Under the pieces are notes generated by a model. That model had not been told where the DNA came from and made no database searches. It was given only the letters and a program-made list of their open reading frames with translations. The translations under genes were made by a program, and so were the position numbers. Shown one piece after another: positions 51,076 to 60,617 of a stretch of DNA of 64,000 nucleotides; the first letter of the stretch is position 1, and each line of letters starts with the position of its first letter. This DNA comes from Blastococcus sp. TBT05-19 (GTDB lineage: Bacteria; Actinomycetota; Actinomycetes; Mycobacteriales; Geodermatophilaceae): assembly GCF_003319095.1 (NCBI RefSeq), contig NZ_QOHI01000004.1, positions 310,001 through 374,000 on the forward strand. The letters are read 5' to 3'.

Positions 51076-52274
51076 TGCTGCCCCTCCTCGGCCGGTGCGG
51101 CCAGCCACCGGCGGATCTCGTCCCCGTGCTCGTCGACGGCCGGCGGCGGCAGCCGGTAGGAGGCCGCGGTGTCGGAGAAGCGGATGGGGTGGCGCACCGA
51201 CGGGACGGCCGCGTCCCCCTCGCCGACGGTGACGACCGGGTCCAGGCCCACCTCTTCGGCGAAGGCGACGCCCTGGTCGATGGTGTTGATCGGCCCGCAC
51301 GGCACCCCGGCGGCGATGATCTCGCGGAACCACTCCATCTTGGTCCGGGTCGCCAGCCGCTCCACCAGCAGCGGGCGCAGCTGGTCGCGGTTGGCGGTGC
51401 GGTCCTCGTTGCGGAGGAAGCGCGGGTCCTCGACGAGCTCCGGCAGGCCCAGCACCTCGCACAGCTTGCGGAACTGGCCGTCGTTGCCCGCGGTGATGAT
51501 CAGGTCGCCGTCGGAGCACGGCAGCGGCTCGTAGGGGAAGAGGCTCGGGTGGCTGTTGCCCATCCGGAAGGGGACGACGCCACCGGCGACGAACGCGCTG
51601 GTCTGGTTCACCAGCCCGGACATGGCCGACGCCAGCAGGCTGACCTCGACGTGCTGCCCGCGCCCGGTCTCGCGCCGGTGGTTCAGGGCGGAGAGGACGC
51701 CGATGGTGGCGTGCAGGCCGGCCATCACGTCGAAGACCGCGACGCCGGCGCGGTACGGCTCGCCCTCGGGGTCGCCGGTCAGGCTCATCAGCCCGGAGAT
51801 GGCCTGCACGATGAGGTCGTACCCGGGCAGCGACCGCCCGCCCGGGCCGCTGCCGAAGCCGCTGATCGAGGCGTAGACGACGCCGGGGTTCGTGGCGGCC
51901 ACCGTGTCGTAGTCCAGGCCGAAGCGGCCTAGGCCGCCGGGCTTGAAGTTCTCGACGACGATGTCCGCGCGGCGGGCGAGCTCCTGGGCCGCGGCCAGGT
52001 CCTCGGGGTTCTTCAGGTCCAGGGCCACCGAGCGCTTGTTGCGGTTGACGCCCAGGTAGTAGGTGGAGACGCCCTCGCGGACGGGGGGCGCCCAGGTGCG
52101 GGTGTCGTCGCCGCCCGGGCCCTCGACCTTGACCACCTCGGCACCGAGGTCGGCCAGCAGCATGGTGCTGTACGGACCGGCGAGGATGCGCGAGAAGTCG
52201 GCGACGAGCAGTCCGGACAGCGGCCCCGGACGGTCCTGCGCCGATGCCGTCGACCCTGCTCCGGAATCGCTCAT
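51072..52274 (-). CDS. CaiB/BaiF family (class III) CoA-transferase
   Basis: This 400-residue protein has the class III landmarks: LLVADFSRILAGPYSTMLLADLGAEVVKVE at the N terminus, the catalytic aspartate in LPGYDLIVQAISGLMSLTG (about residue 170) and GNSHPSLFPYEPL. It would move CoA to a carboxylic acid. As first gene of the operon, upstream of a lyase-like enzyme, it probably activates a dicarboxylic or hydroxy acid for cleavage. Its promoter region (TTGACA at 52362-52367, minus strand) mirrors that of the divergent amidohydrolase. Confidence 0.87.
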   Translation of the reverse strand: MSDSGAGSTASAQDRPGPLSGLLVADFSRILAGPYSTMLLADLGAEVVKVEGPGGDDTRTWAPPVREGVSTYYLGVNRNKRSVALDLKNPEDLAAAQELARRADIVVENFKPGGLGRFGLDYDTVAATNPGVVYASISGFGSGPGGRSLPGYDLIVQAISGLMSLTGDPEGEPYRAGVAVFDVMAGLHATIGVLSALNHRRETGRGQHVEVSLLASAMSGLVNQTSAFVAGGVVPFRMGNSHPSLFPYEPLPCSDGDLIITAGNDGQFRKLCEVLGLPELVEDPRFLRNEDRTANRDQLRPLLVERLATRTKMEWFREIIAAGVPCGPINTIDQGVAFAEEVGLDPVVTVGEGDAAVPSVRHPIRFSDTAASYRLPPPAVDEHGDEIRRWLAAPAEEGQQ

Positions 52275-52337
52275 GAGGTGCTCAGCCGCTCCCTGCCTCG
52301 AGGTGCACACGGACAGCCGTCCGCAGATCCGCGGTCG

Positions 52338-52436
52338 AGTCTCGGCCCGCCGCCGCGGTGCTGTCAACCGGTGCTCATGCAGCAGGTCGCCGACGTGGGC
52401 CGAACTGTTGACACACGCCGCCCGGAGCAGCATCGT
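52338..52436. promoter_or_regulatory. symmetric divergent promoters with mirrored TTGACA boxes
   Basis: Minus-strand TTGACA lies at 52362-52367 with GAGACT at 52338-52343; plus-strand TTGACA lies at 52408-52413 with CATCGT at 52431-52436 (17-base spacer). The two -35 boxes are inside TGTCAAC and GTTGACA, a perfect seven-base inverted pair 40 bases apart, so one regulator bound between them could govern both operons. Confidence 0.55.
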
Positions 52437-52455
52437 GACCCACATCGCACCCGGC

Positions 52456-52479
52456 GTCCGTCAAGCGGACAGACGTCCG
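52456..52479. promoter_or_regulatory. three alternating GTCCG half-sites
   Basis: GTCCG (52456-52460), CGGAC (52466-52470) and GTCCG (52475-52479) form two overlapping dyads between the predicted plus-strand promoter and the amidohydrolase start. They are a candidate operator, possibly for the IclR protein encoded downstream. Confidence 0.5.
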
Positions 52480-52508
52480 AGGAGGCCCCCGACGTCCAGG
52501 AGGAGACC

Positions 52509-53999
52509 ATGTCCCAGTCCGAGCCCACCCCGGTGACCGGCCGGCCGGTCGTCCTGCGCGGCGGCACGGTCCTGACCATGGACGACGCGGGCACGATCCT
52601 GCCCGACGCCGACGTCCTGGTGGTCGACGACCGCATCGCCGCCGTCGGACCCGCCCTGGAGGTTCCCGAGGGCACCCAGGAGGTCGACGCCCGGGGCGGC
52701 ATCGTCATGCCCGGCATGATCGACACCCACCGGCACATGTGGCAGACCGCGATGCGCGGCTACGGCGCCGACTGGACCCTGACGCAGTACTTCGTCTGGT
52801 ACTACCTGGAGCACGGCCGGAAGTTCCGCCCCCAGGACGTCGCCGCCGGCAACCGGCTCTCGGCGCTGGAGTCGCTCGAGGCCGGCGTCACCACCACCGT
52901 CGACTGGTCGCACGGCCTGCAGTCTGTCGACCACGCCGAGGCCGCCGTGGAGGCCCTCCGCTCGGTCCCCGGCCGCTTCGTCCTGGCCTACGGCAACATC
53001 CAGGCCGCCCCGTGGGAGTGGACCGCCGACCCCGCCGTCCGCTCGTTCCTGGAGCGGCACCGCGACTCTGGCGACGGCATGCTCGGCCTGCAGCTCGCCT
53101 TCGACGTCACCGGCGACCCGAGCTTCCCCGAGAAGGCCGCCTTCGAGGTCGCCCGCGAGCTGGCCCTGCCGGTCACCACGCACGCCGGCGTCTGGGGCGC
53201 GACGAACGACGACGGCATCCGGCTCATGCACGAGCACGGCTTCATGAACCCCGAGACCGTCTACGTGCACGCCGCCAGCCTCAGCCCCGACTCCTACCAC
53301 CGGATCGCGGCCACCGGCGGCTCCATCTCGGTCTCCACCGAGTCCGAGCAGAGCGCCGGCCAGGGCTACCCGCCCACCTGGCAGGTGCGCCGGCACGGCA
53401 TCCCGGTGTCGCTGTCGATGGACACCAGCGTCTGGTGGAGCGGCGACCTGTTCACGGCCATGCGGACGACGCTGGGCGCCGACCGCTCCCGCGAGCACTT
53501 CGAGGCCCACCTCAAGGGCGACACCATCACCCAGCTCGAGCTGCGCGCCGAGGACGTCGTCCGCTGGGCCACCCGCGGCGGCGCGGCGGCGCTCGGCCGC
53601 GACGACCTCGGCAGCCTCGAGGCGGGCAAGAAGGCCGACGTCGTCCTGATCAAGAACGACGCCTCGCCGGTGTCCTTCCCGGTGCTCAACCCCTACGGGC
53701 ACGTGGCGTTCCAGGCCCAGCGCGGTGACGTGCACACCGTGCTGGTCGACGGGCGGGTCGTGAAGCACGCCCACGCGCTGGTCGGCAGCGACCTGTCCGG
53801 CGTGCGCCGCGAGATCGAGGACACCGTCGAGCACCTGCGGTCGGAGCTGGGCGAGGAGACCTGGGTGGCCGGCATGCACCCCGAGCTCCCCGACCCGAAG
53901 CTGCTGGACAACCCGTACCAGTACACCGACTACAAGTCCGAGGGCACGCACGCCGCCCGCGAGGAGATCTTCGAGGAGCACCTCAACACCGAGCGATGA
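52509..53999 (+). CDS. amidohydrolase-superfamily metal-dependent deaminase/hydrolase
   Basis: This 496-residue protein has a TIM-barrel amidohydrolase domain with metal ligands in DTHRHMWQTAMRGYG (His74 and His76), VTTHAG, VHAASL and LSMDTSVWW, the pattern of 8-oxoguanine deaminase and triazine-hydrolase relatives. The edges form the usual beta sandwich (VLRGGTVLTMDDAG at the start, VDGRVVKHAHALVG near the end). The substrate is unknown. GGAGGAGACC precedes the ATG. It opens a plus-strand unit with an iclR gene and diverges from a CoA-transferase/lyase/dioxygenase operon, so it may deaminate or hydrolyse the entry compound. Confidence 0.85.
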   Translation: MSQSEPTPVTGRPVVLRGGTVLTMDDAGTILPDADVLVVDDRIAAVGPALEVPEGTQEVDARGGIVMPGMIDTHRHMWQTAMRGYGADWTLTQYFVWYYLEHGRKFRPQDVAAGNRLSALESLEAGVTTTVDWSHGLQSVDHAEAAVEALRSVPGRFVLAYGNIQAAPWEWTADPAVRSFLERHRDSGDGMLGLQLAFDVTGDPSFPEKAAFEVARELALPVTTHAGVWGATNDDGIRLMHEHGFMNPETVYVHAASLSPDSYHRIAATGGSISVSTESEQSAGQGYPPTWQVRRHGIPVSLSMDTSVWWSGDLFTAMRTTLGADRSREHFEAHLKGDTITQLELRAEDVVRWATRGGAAALGRDDLGSLEAGKKADVVLIKNDASPVSFPVLNPYGHVAFQAQRGDVHTVLVDGRVVKHAHALVGSDLSGVRREIEDTVEHLRSELGEETWVAGMHPELPDPKLLDNPYQYTDYKSEGTHAAREEIFEEHLNTER

Positions 54000-54005
54000 C
54001 GCACC

Positions 54006-54036
54006 GGCCGGCCCCCTGCGCCGCGGGGGGCCGGCC
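54006..54036 (+). terminator. strong hairpin after the amidohydrolase
   Basis: GGCCGGCCCCC (54006-54016) pairs perfectly with GGGGGCCGGCC (54026-54036) around nine bases, separating the amidohydrolase and iclR genes. Confidence 0.75.
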
Positions 54037-54059
54037 ATCCACCACCGAAGGGAGCCGCA

Positions 54060-54887
54060 ATGGCGGGACGCGGCACCGGGCCCGACTTCGTCGAGGCCCT
54101 CGCCCGGGGGCTCGACGTCCTCACCTGCTTCGACGCCGGGCGGCGCAGCATGTCGCTCAGCGACGTGGCGACCGCGGCGTCGCTGGCCCGGCCGACGGCC
54201 CGGCGGCTGCTGCTGACGCTGGAGGAGCTCGGCTACGTCCGGTCCGCCGACGGCGCCTTCACGCTCACCCCCAAGGTGCTCGAGCTCGGCATGGCCTACG
54301 TGACGTCGCTCGGGCTGTGGGACATCGCCCGGCCGCACATGGAGGCGCTCGTCGGGCGCACCGGCGAGTCGTCGTCGATGGCCCAGCTGGACGGCTCGGA
54401 CATCGTCTACGTCGCCCGCGTGGCCGTGCCGAAGCTGATCGCGCTGCGCGTCGACATCGGCACGCGGTTCCCCGCCGTGCAGACCTCGCAGGGCAAGGTG
54501 CTGCTGGCGGCCCTCTCCCCCGCCGAGCTCGCCACCACCCTGTCCGAGCCCTCGCGGTCCGGGCTGCCCGTCCCGCTGCACCGGTCGCCGGCCCAGGTCC
54601 AGGACCAGCTGACCGAGGTGCGCGCCCGGGGCTGGGCGCTGGCCGACGAGGAGCTGGCCCCGGGCGTCCGGTCGGTGGCGGTCCCGGTGAGGGACGGCGC
54701 CGGCGTGGTGCGGGCGGCCATGAACGTCACCGTGCACGCGGCGGAGACCTCGACCGAGCAGCTGCTGACCGAGCACCTCCCGCAGCTGCTGCGCACCGCG
54801 GGCGACGTCAGCGCCGAGTGGGCGCTGTGGCAGTCCCGGCCGCACGTCGAGCTGCGCCCGGCGCCGGGGAGCTCCGCCGCGGGCTGA
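54060..54887 (+). CDS. IclR-family transcriptional regulator (PcaR-like)
   Basis: The 275 residues comprise a winged helix (about 10-75, MSLSDVATAASLARPTARRLLLTLEELGYV) and an IclR effector domain (about 85-260, with IGTRFPAVQTSQGKVLLA and DEELAPGVRSVAVPV). It resembles the PcaR/PobR group that controls protocatechuate or hydroxyquinol catabolism. Possible targets are the adjacent divergent region (52338-52479) and the pca genes 6 kb away, where a CGGAA/TTCCG dyad precedes the CoA-transferase genes. AAGGGAG precedes the ATG. Confidence 0.85.
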   Translation: MAGRGTGPDFVEALARGLDVLTCFDAGRRSMSLSDVATAASLARPTARRLLLTLEELGYVRSADGAFTLTPKVLELGMAYVTSLGLWDIARPHMEALVGRTGESSSMAQLDGSDIVYVARVAVPKLIALRVDIGTRFPAVQTSQGKVLLAALSPAELATTLSEPSRSGLPVPLHRSPAQVQDQLTEVRARGWALADEELAPGVRSVAVPVRDGAGVVRAAMNVTVHAAETSTEQLLTEHLPQLLRTAGDVSAEWALWQSRPHVELRPAPGSSAAG

Positions 54888-54950
54888 GGCCGGCGGCGTC
54901 GGCGAGAGACGGTCTCCCCGGCCCTTCGGTCGGTGTGCCAGGGTTCCGGC

Positions 54951-55802
<852 letters not shown>

Positions 55803-55811
55803 CCCGGCGCC

Positions 55812-56633
55812 TCAGCGCTGGGCCAGGGTCGCCTCGATCCTCGTGATCGTCGCCTCCTCGACCGGCAGGTGCGGCAGGACGGCGGACACCTCGTCGGGCT
55901 CCAGGCCGTTGTCGCCGAGGGCCGCCAGCAGCAGGTCGGCCTCCTCCGGGCGCACGGGCACCGTGCAGCCGGAGCCCTCCAGCGCGGCCCGGGCCAGGAA
56001 CAGCGCTCCGGCCAGGCTGTCGTCGGGCACCGGGACGGGCTCGGGGACGGCGGCGGTGCGGGTGACCGCCTCGGCCGCGCGCACCAGCGAGAGCGGCAGC
56101 CCTTCCGCCTCCACCTCGATGAGCGGGACCCCGCCGAGCGCGGCCAGCACGAGGTGCTCGGCGTCGATGCGCAGCGGCGCCTCCCAGCCAACCGCCCGCA
56201 CCACGTCCAGCGCGTCGCGCGGGCTCTCGCCGAGGTCGTCGGCGAGCTCGGCCCAGTCGGCCGGCCGGGTGGCCCGGGCGCGCTCGGCCGCGACCAGGCA
56301 GGTGTCGCGCACGAAGGGCACCAGCACCTCGTCGTCGAACCGCTCGGCCTGCACGCGCCCCTGCGCATCGACCATGTTCAGCGCGTCCTGGAACGTGCCG
56401 GGCCGGGCGTCCCCCAGCTCGAGGCGACCGTCCTCCTCACCGGCCAGCGGCCGGCCGTGGGCGGCCCGCTCACCCACCGTCAGACCGGTGGCGACGAGCC
56501 GCCCGGCCCGCCGCTCGTGGTGCGGCTGGTCGGACATGCCCACCGCCCAGGCGCAGCTCTCGGCGATCAGCGCGGCTCCGCGCTCGCGGAGCACCTCCCG
56601 GGTCAGCAGGCCCATCCAGTCGACGTCGAACAC
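55812..56633 (-). CDS. hypothetical protein, unrecognised
   Basis: I do not recognise this 273-residue protein. It is rich in alanine, glutamate and leucine with few cysteines (four) and no membrane segments or signal peptide. The body alternates helices (VPFVRDTCLVAAERARATRP, PLSLVRAAEAVTRTAA) and acidic turns, and the last 60 residues read like a helical hairpin. GTG 56633 gives the longest sensible start; an ATG at 56615 is possible. It follows the semialdehyde dehydrogenase gene by 23 bases on the same strand, so a linked role is possible but unproven. Confidence 0.55.
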   Translation of the reverse strand: MFDVDWMGLLTREVLRERGAALIAESCAWAVGMSDQPHHERRAGRLVATGLTVGERAAHGRPLAGEEDGRLELGDARPGTFQDALNMVDAQGRVQAERFDDEVLVPFVRDTCLVAAERARATRPADWAELADDLGESPRDALDVVRAVGWEAPLRIDAEHLVLAALGGVPLIEVEAEGLPLSLVRAAEAVTRTAAVPEPVPVPDDSLAGALFLARAALEGSGCTVPVRPEEADLLLAALGDNGLEPDEVSAVLPHLPVEEATITRIEATLAQR

Positions 56634-56656
56634 GCCTCCACCGTCCCCCGCGATCG

Positions 56657-58081
56657 TCACTCGGCGGCGGCCCCGGCGGTGTCGCCCTCGCCCTGCTCGC
56701 TGCTCGGCGGCCCGACCCAGACCGTCTTGGCGTTCATGAACTCGCGCATGCCGACCTCGGTCAGCTCGCGGCCGTACCCGCTCTGCTTGATGCCGCCGAA
56801 GGGCAGGTCGGGGTAGCTGGTGGTCATCCCGTTGATGAAGGCCATGCCGGACTGGATGTCCCGCACGAACTGCGTGCGCTCCTCCTCGTCCTCGCTCCAC
56901 AGGTTCGAGCCGAGGCCGTACTCGTGCGAGTTCGCGATGCGGATGGCCTCGTCCAGGCTGTCGACGACGTACAGCGCGGCGACCGGCCCGAACACCTCCT
57001 CGCTGTGCACCCGCATCTCCGGCGTCACGTCGGTGAGCAGCGTCGGCTCGTAGAACCAGCCCGGCCGGTCCACCCGCTTCCCGCCGACGGCGACCGTGGC
57101 GCCCTTCGCCCGGGCGTCCTCCACGTACTCCTCGACGTCCTGCAGGCCGGACTCGGTGGCCAGCGGACCGATCTGCGTGTCGGCGTCCATCGGGTCGCCC
57201 ACGGTCAGGGCGCCGATCTTCTCGGCGAAGAGCCGGGTGAACTCCTCGGCGACGTCGCGGTGCACGAAGAACCGCTTGGCCGCGATGCAGCTCTGCCCGT
57301 TGTTCTGGTTGCGGGCCGTGGTGGCCACCTCGGCGGCTCGGTCCAGGTGCGCCGACGGCATGACGATGAACGGGTCCGAGCCACCCAGCTCGAGCACCGT
57401 CTTCTTCAGCGCGTCACCGGCGATCGACGCCACCGACTGGCCGGCCGGGCCGCTGCCGGTGAGGGTCGCGGCCATGACGCGGTCGTCGCGCAGCACCTTC
57501 TCGACGGTGGAGGAGCCCACCAGCAGGGTCTGGAACACGTCGGCGGGGAAGCCCGCCTTGCGGAACAGCTCCTCCAGGTACAGCGCGGTCTGCGGCACGT
57601 TGCTCGCGTGCTTGAGCAGGCCGACGTTGCCGGCCATCAGCGCCGGGGCCGCGAAGCGCATCGCCTGCCACAGGGGGAAGTTCCACGGCATGATCGCCAG
57701 GACCACGCCCAGGGGCTGGTAGGTGACGTAGGCGCGCTCGGCCTTGACCGCGGCGGCGTCCTTCTCGTCCGGCTCCAGGAACGACGGGCCGTGCTCGGCG
57801 TACCAGCGCAGCGCTGCGACGCACTTGCCCGCCTCCGCCTTCGCCGACGCGAGCGTCTTGCCCATCTCCGTCGTCATCAGCTCGGCGACGGAGTCGGTGT
57901 CCGCCTCGAGCGCGTCCGCGGCGGCGCGCAGCCAGCCGACCCGCTGCTCGGCGGTGGTCAGGCGGTACCCGTCGAAGGCAGCCGCCGCGCGGGCGAGCTT
58001 GTCCTCGAGGGCCTCGTCGGTGAGCGGCTCGTAGGTCTTGAGCGTCTCGCCGGTGGCCGGGTTGATGGTGGCGATGGCCAT
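56657..58081 (-). CDS. gabD: NAD(P)-dependent succinate-semialdehyde dehydrogenase-like aldehyde dehydrogenase
   Basis: This 474-residue ALDH has the catalytic cysteine in NNGQSCIAAKRF (about residue 265), the general-base glutamate in LELGGSDPF and the cofactor region MPWNFPLWQAMRFAAPALMAGN. TINPATGETLKTYEPLTDE is the usual start of bacterial succinate-semialdehyde dehydrogenases of this short type. GGAGGGAG precedes the ATG. It oxidises succinate semialdehyde or a similar aldehyde. The unknown gene downstream may be cotranscribed. The exact aldehyde is inferred. Confidence 0.85.
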   Translation of the reverse strand: MAIATINPATGETLKTYEPLTDEALEDKLARAAAAFDGYRLTTAEQRVGWLRAAADALEADTDSVAELMTTEMGKTLASAKAEAGKCVAALRWYAEHGPSFLEPDEKDAAAVKAERAYVTYQPLGVVLAIMPWNFPLWQAMRFAAPALMAGNVGLLKHASNVPQTALYLEELFRKAGFPADVFQTLLVGSSTVEKVLRDDRVMAATLTGSGPAGQSVASIAGDALKKTVLELGGSDPFIVMPSAHLDRAAEVATTARNQNNGQSCIAAKRFFVHRDVAEEFTRLFAEKIGALTVGDPMDADTQIGPLATESGLQDVEEYVEDARAKGATVAVGGKRVDRPGWFYEPTLLTDVTPEMRVHSEEVFGPVAALYVVDSLDEAIRIANSHEYGLGSNLWSEDEEERTQFVRDIQSGMAFINGMTTSYPDLPFGGIKQSGYGRELTEVGMREFMNAKTVWVGPPSSEQGEGDTAGAAAE

Positions 58082-58207
58082 GGTTGTCTCCCTCCGCTGG
58101 AACCCTCGTCACCTGCCCGGGAGCACGTCGTCGAAACCGGAGGACCCGGGGCGGGTCCGGTCTCGAGCTGTCCGGTCCGGCGACGTCGCCTACCGTGGGG
58201 AGTGCCG

Positions 58208-59233
58208 GTGAGCAGGCCGGTGGCGCAGACGGCGGGGGCACGGGTGAACTGGACGGCGACGGGCGGGGTGGGTCACCCCTCACCCGGGGGCTTCCCGCAC
58301 GACGCGCTCCTCTACGACTCGGTCGACGACCTCGTCGGCACGGTGTCGCCCTTCCTGACCGACGGTCTCGCGGCCGGGGACGCCGCCGTCGTCGCCGTGC
58401 GGCCGCGCACCGCCGCGGTGCTGCGCGAGGTCCTGGGCGAGGACCCCCGCATCCTCGTGCTCGACGAGACCGTCGCGTACGCGAGGCGGGCCCCCGCCGC
58501 GATCACCGCCTTCCGCCGGGTCGCCGAGGAGAACGCCCCCGGTGGCTCCGGCCGCGTGCGCGTGGTCGGCGAGGTCGACTTCGGCCCCACCGAGCGCGAC
58601 TGGCTGGAGTGGGAGCGGTACGAGGCGGTCATCAACGAGGCGCTGCGCGGCTGGGACCTGTGGGGCCTGTGCCTCTACGACACCGTCCGGCTGCCGGGGC
58701 CGGTCGTGGAGGCCGGGCGGCACACCCACCGCCAGCTCGTCACGCCGACCAGCCGCACGCCCAGCCCGGCGTTCATCCAGCCCGCGCTCCACCTGCGCAA
58801 CCTGCCGGTGCCCGACGAACCGCTGGAGCGCACTCCCCCGCGGTTCGCCGCCGACGACGTCGCCGACTTCATCGGCCTGCGGCACGCCGTCGCCGGCGAG
58901 CTCGCCGGCCTGACCGCGCCGGCGGAGCTGATCGAGGACTTCCTCCTCGCCGTCGACGAGATGACCTCCAACGCGGTGCGGCACGGCCTGCAGCCGGTCG
59001 GGCTGCGGCTGTGGACCGCGCCCGACCGCGTCGTCTGCACCATCACCGACGGCGGTCCCGGGTGGGACGACCCGTTCGCCGGGTACGGCCCGGCGCACGG
59101 CGACGACCTCTCCCGCGGCGGCATGGGCCTGTGGCTGGCCCGGCAGCTGTGCGACTACGTCGACATCCGCGGCGGGGAGCACCACGAGGGCGACGGCGGC
59201 ATCAGCGTGCGGCTCACCATCCGGCTCCCCTGA
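58208..59233 (+). CDS. MEDS-domain / HATPase anti-sigma-type protein
   Basis: Of 341 residues, about 30-190 form a MEDS (DcmR-like sensory) domain (DALLYDSVDDLVGTVSPFL..., EWERYEAVINEAL) and about 230-341 form a GHKL ATPase of the RsbW type with an N-box EMTSNAVRHG, G1 DGGPGWDDPF and G2 GGMGLWLAR. No phospho-accepting histidine domain is seen, so it is likely an anti-sigma kinase or switch rather than a two-component sensor. GTG 58208 has GGGGAG at a good spacing. No sigma factor is adjacent. Confidence 0.83.
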   Translation: MSRPVAQTAGARVNWTATGGVGHPSPGGFPHDALLYDSVDDLVGTVSPFLTDGLAAGDAAVVAVRPRTAAVLREVLGEDPRILVLDETVAYARRAPAAITAFRRVAEENAPGGSGRVRVVGEVDFGPTERDWLEWERYEAVINEALRGWDLWGLCLYDTVRLPGPVVEAGRHTHRQLVTPTSRTPSPAFIQPALHLRNLPVPDEPLERTPPRFAADDVADFIGLRHAVAGELAGLTAPAELIEDFLLAVDEMTSNAVRHGLQPVGLRLWTAPDRVVCTITDGGPGWDDPFAGYGPAHGDDLSRGGMGLWLARQLCDYVDIRGGEHHEGDGGISVRLTIRLP

Positions 59234-59234
59234 A

Positions 59235-59257
59235 CCCGGGCGGCACCGGCCGCCGGG
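59235..59257. terminator. GC hairpin between convergent genes
   Basis: CCCGGGCGGC pairs with GCCGCCGGG with one bulge around ACC, just after the MEDS/HATPase stop and ten bases before the end of the convergent zinc-finger gene. Confidence 0.45.
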
Positions 59258-59267
59258 CTCGCGGGCG

Positions 59268-59606
59268 TCAGCCGAACAGCTCGCTCATGAGCGACTTCTT
59301 CTTGTGCGGCTTGCCGTAGCCCGAGTGCGACGAGTGCCCGGAGCCCTGCACCTGCCGGAGCACCTCGCCGACCACCGAACCGAGACCTCCGGCCGCCGGC
59401 GCGCCGTGCCGCTGGGCGGGAGGCCGGTGCGACGGGTCGGGCCGCTGGGCGGGGGCGTCGTGGTAGGCGGTCTCGGCGTCGATCAGGCGGTCCAGCTCCC
59501 CGCGGTCGAGGAAGATCCCGCGGCAGTCGGAGCACTGGTCGACGTGCACGCCGTTGCGCTCGTAGGTCCGCATGGTGCCGTGGCACTTCGGGCAGGTCAG
59601 CTCCAT
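59268..59606 (-). CDS. TFIIB-type zinc-ribbon (zf-TFIIB) protein
   Basis: The 112-residue protein begins MELTCPKCHGTMRTYERNGV and then has HVDQCSDCRGIFLDRGELDRL: two CxxC pairs making one zinc ribbon. The remainder is a low-complexity linker of Pro/His/Arg and a basic C-terminal motif HKKKSLMSELFG. Proteins of this type are common and uncharacterised. It diverges from pcaI over 213 bases. Confidence 0.82.
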   Translation of the reverse strand: MELTCPKCHGTMRTYERNGVHVDQCSDCRGIFLDRGELDRLIDAETAYHDAPAQRPDPSHRPPAQRHGAPAAGGLGSVVGEVLRQVQGSGHSSHSGYGKPHKKKSLMSELFG

Positions 59607-59654
59607 GCCCGCGCAACGGGCCCCGGGGCACCGGAGTTCCCGCCGGCATGTGCG

Positions 59655-59668
59655 CGGAACGCATTCCG
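59655..59668. promoter_or_regulatory. CGGAA-N4-TTCCG dyad before the CoA-transferase genes
   Basis: A perfect five-base dyad with a CGCA spacer lies in the divergent region about 150 bases upstream of pcaI and 50 from the zinc-ribbon gene. Its GGAA/TTCC arms recall IclR-family sites. Confidence 0.4.
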
Positions 59669-59819
59669 CCCAGTGGGGTCCGCACGTCGATCCGGGACCG
59701 GTGGACGGCGATACTGGAGTTCCCGCAGGCCGACCGATGGGAGCACTTGGTGGACCGGACGCTTTCGCGCCACACGTGGGACGCCGCGCCCACCGCACTC
59801 CTCGAGCGGGAGGTCTGAC

Positions 59820-60617
59820 GTGGACAAGGTGGTGGCCTCGGCCCGCGAGGCGGTCGCCGACATCGCGGCCGGCTCGGTCCTCGCCGTCGGCGGCTTCGGG
59901 CTCTGCGGGGTCCCGATCGCGCTGATCGACGCCCTGCTCGAGCAGGGCACCGACCAGCTGACGACGATCTCCAACAACTGCGGCGTCGACGACCAGGCGC
60001 TCGGCGTCCTGCTCTACGCCGGCCGGATCCGCAAGACGATCAGCTCGTTCGTCGGCGGCAACAAGGAGCTGGCGCGGCTGTACCTGACCGGGCAGATGGA
60101 GGTCGAGCTGACCCCGCAGGGCACGCTCGCCGAGCGGCTGCGCGCCGGCGGCACCGGCATCCCCGCCTTCTACACCCCCACCGGCGTGGGCACGCTCGTC
60201 GCCGACGGGGGCATCCCGATCCGCTACGACTCCGACGGGAACGTCGTGGAGACGAGCCGGCCCAAGGAGGTGCGCGAGTTCGACGGCCAGCAGTACGTGC
60301 TGGAGACGGCGCTGACCGCCGACTTCGGGCTCGTGCGCGCCGCCCGCGGCGACCGGCACGGCAACCTGGTCTTCCACGAGTCGGCGGCGAACTTCAACCC
60401 GCTGGCCGGCATGGCCGGGCGGATCACCATCGCCGAGGTCGAGGAGCTGGTCGAGCCCGGCGAGATCACCCCGGAGCACGTGCACCTGCCCGGTGTGTTC
60501 GTCGACCGCGTCGTCGTGGTGGGCACCGAGGGCAAGAAGATCGAGAAGCTCACGAACCGTCCGCGCACCGACCGCTCCGAGACCCCGGCCGCCGCCGGCG
60601 AGGAGGCCTCCGCCTGA
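59820..60617 (+). CDS. pcaI: 3-oxoacid/3-oxoadipate CoA-transferase subunit A
   Basis: This alpha subunit transfers CoA from succinyl-CoA to a 3-oxo acid. The 265-residue protein has [21 protein letters not shown], the [37 protein letters not shown] region (split here only for naming) and GGIPIRY-type segments of SCOT-like class I CoA-transferases. GTG 59820 follows GGGAGG. It is translationally coupled with subunit B. Because pcaG, B, D and C face it, 3-oxoadipate is the likely acceptor, although acetoacetate enzymes (scoA) look the same. Confidence 0.87.
   Translation: MDKVVASAREAVADIAAGSVLAVGGFGLCGVPIALIDALLEQGTDQLTTISNNCGVDDQALGVLLYAGRIRKTISSFVGGNKELARLYLTGQMEVELTPQGTLAERLRAGGTGIPAFYTPTGVGTLVADGGIPIRYDSDGNVVETSRPKEVREFDGQQYVLETALTADFGLVRAARGDRHGNLVFHESAANFNPLAGMAGRITIAEVEELVEPGEITPEHVHLPGVFVDRVVVVGTEGKKIEKLTNRPRTDRSETPAAAGEEASA

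Noticed and set aside
52509-53999. Assignment as a specific triazine hydrolase
   Set aside because: The metal ligands fit the superfamily, but nothing in the sequence fixes the substrate, so only the broad call is kept.
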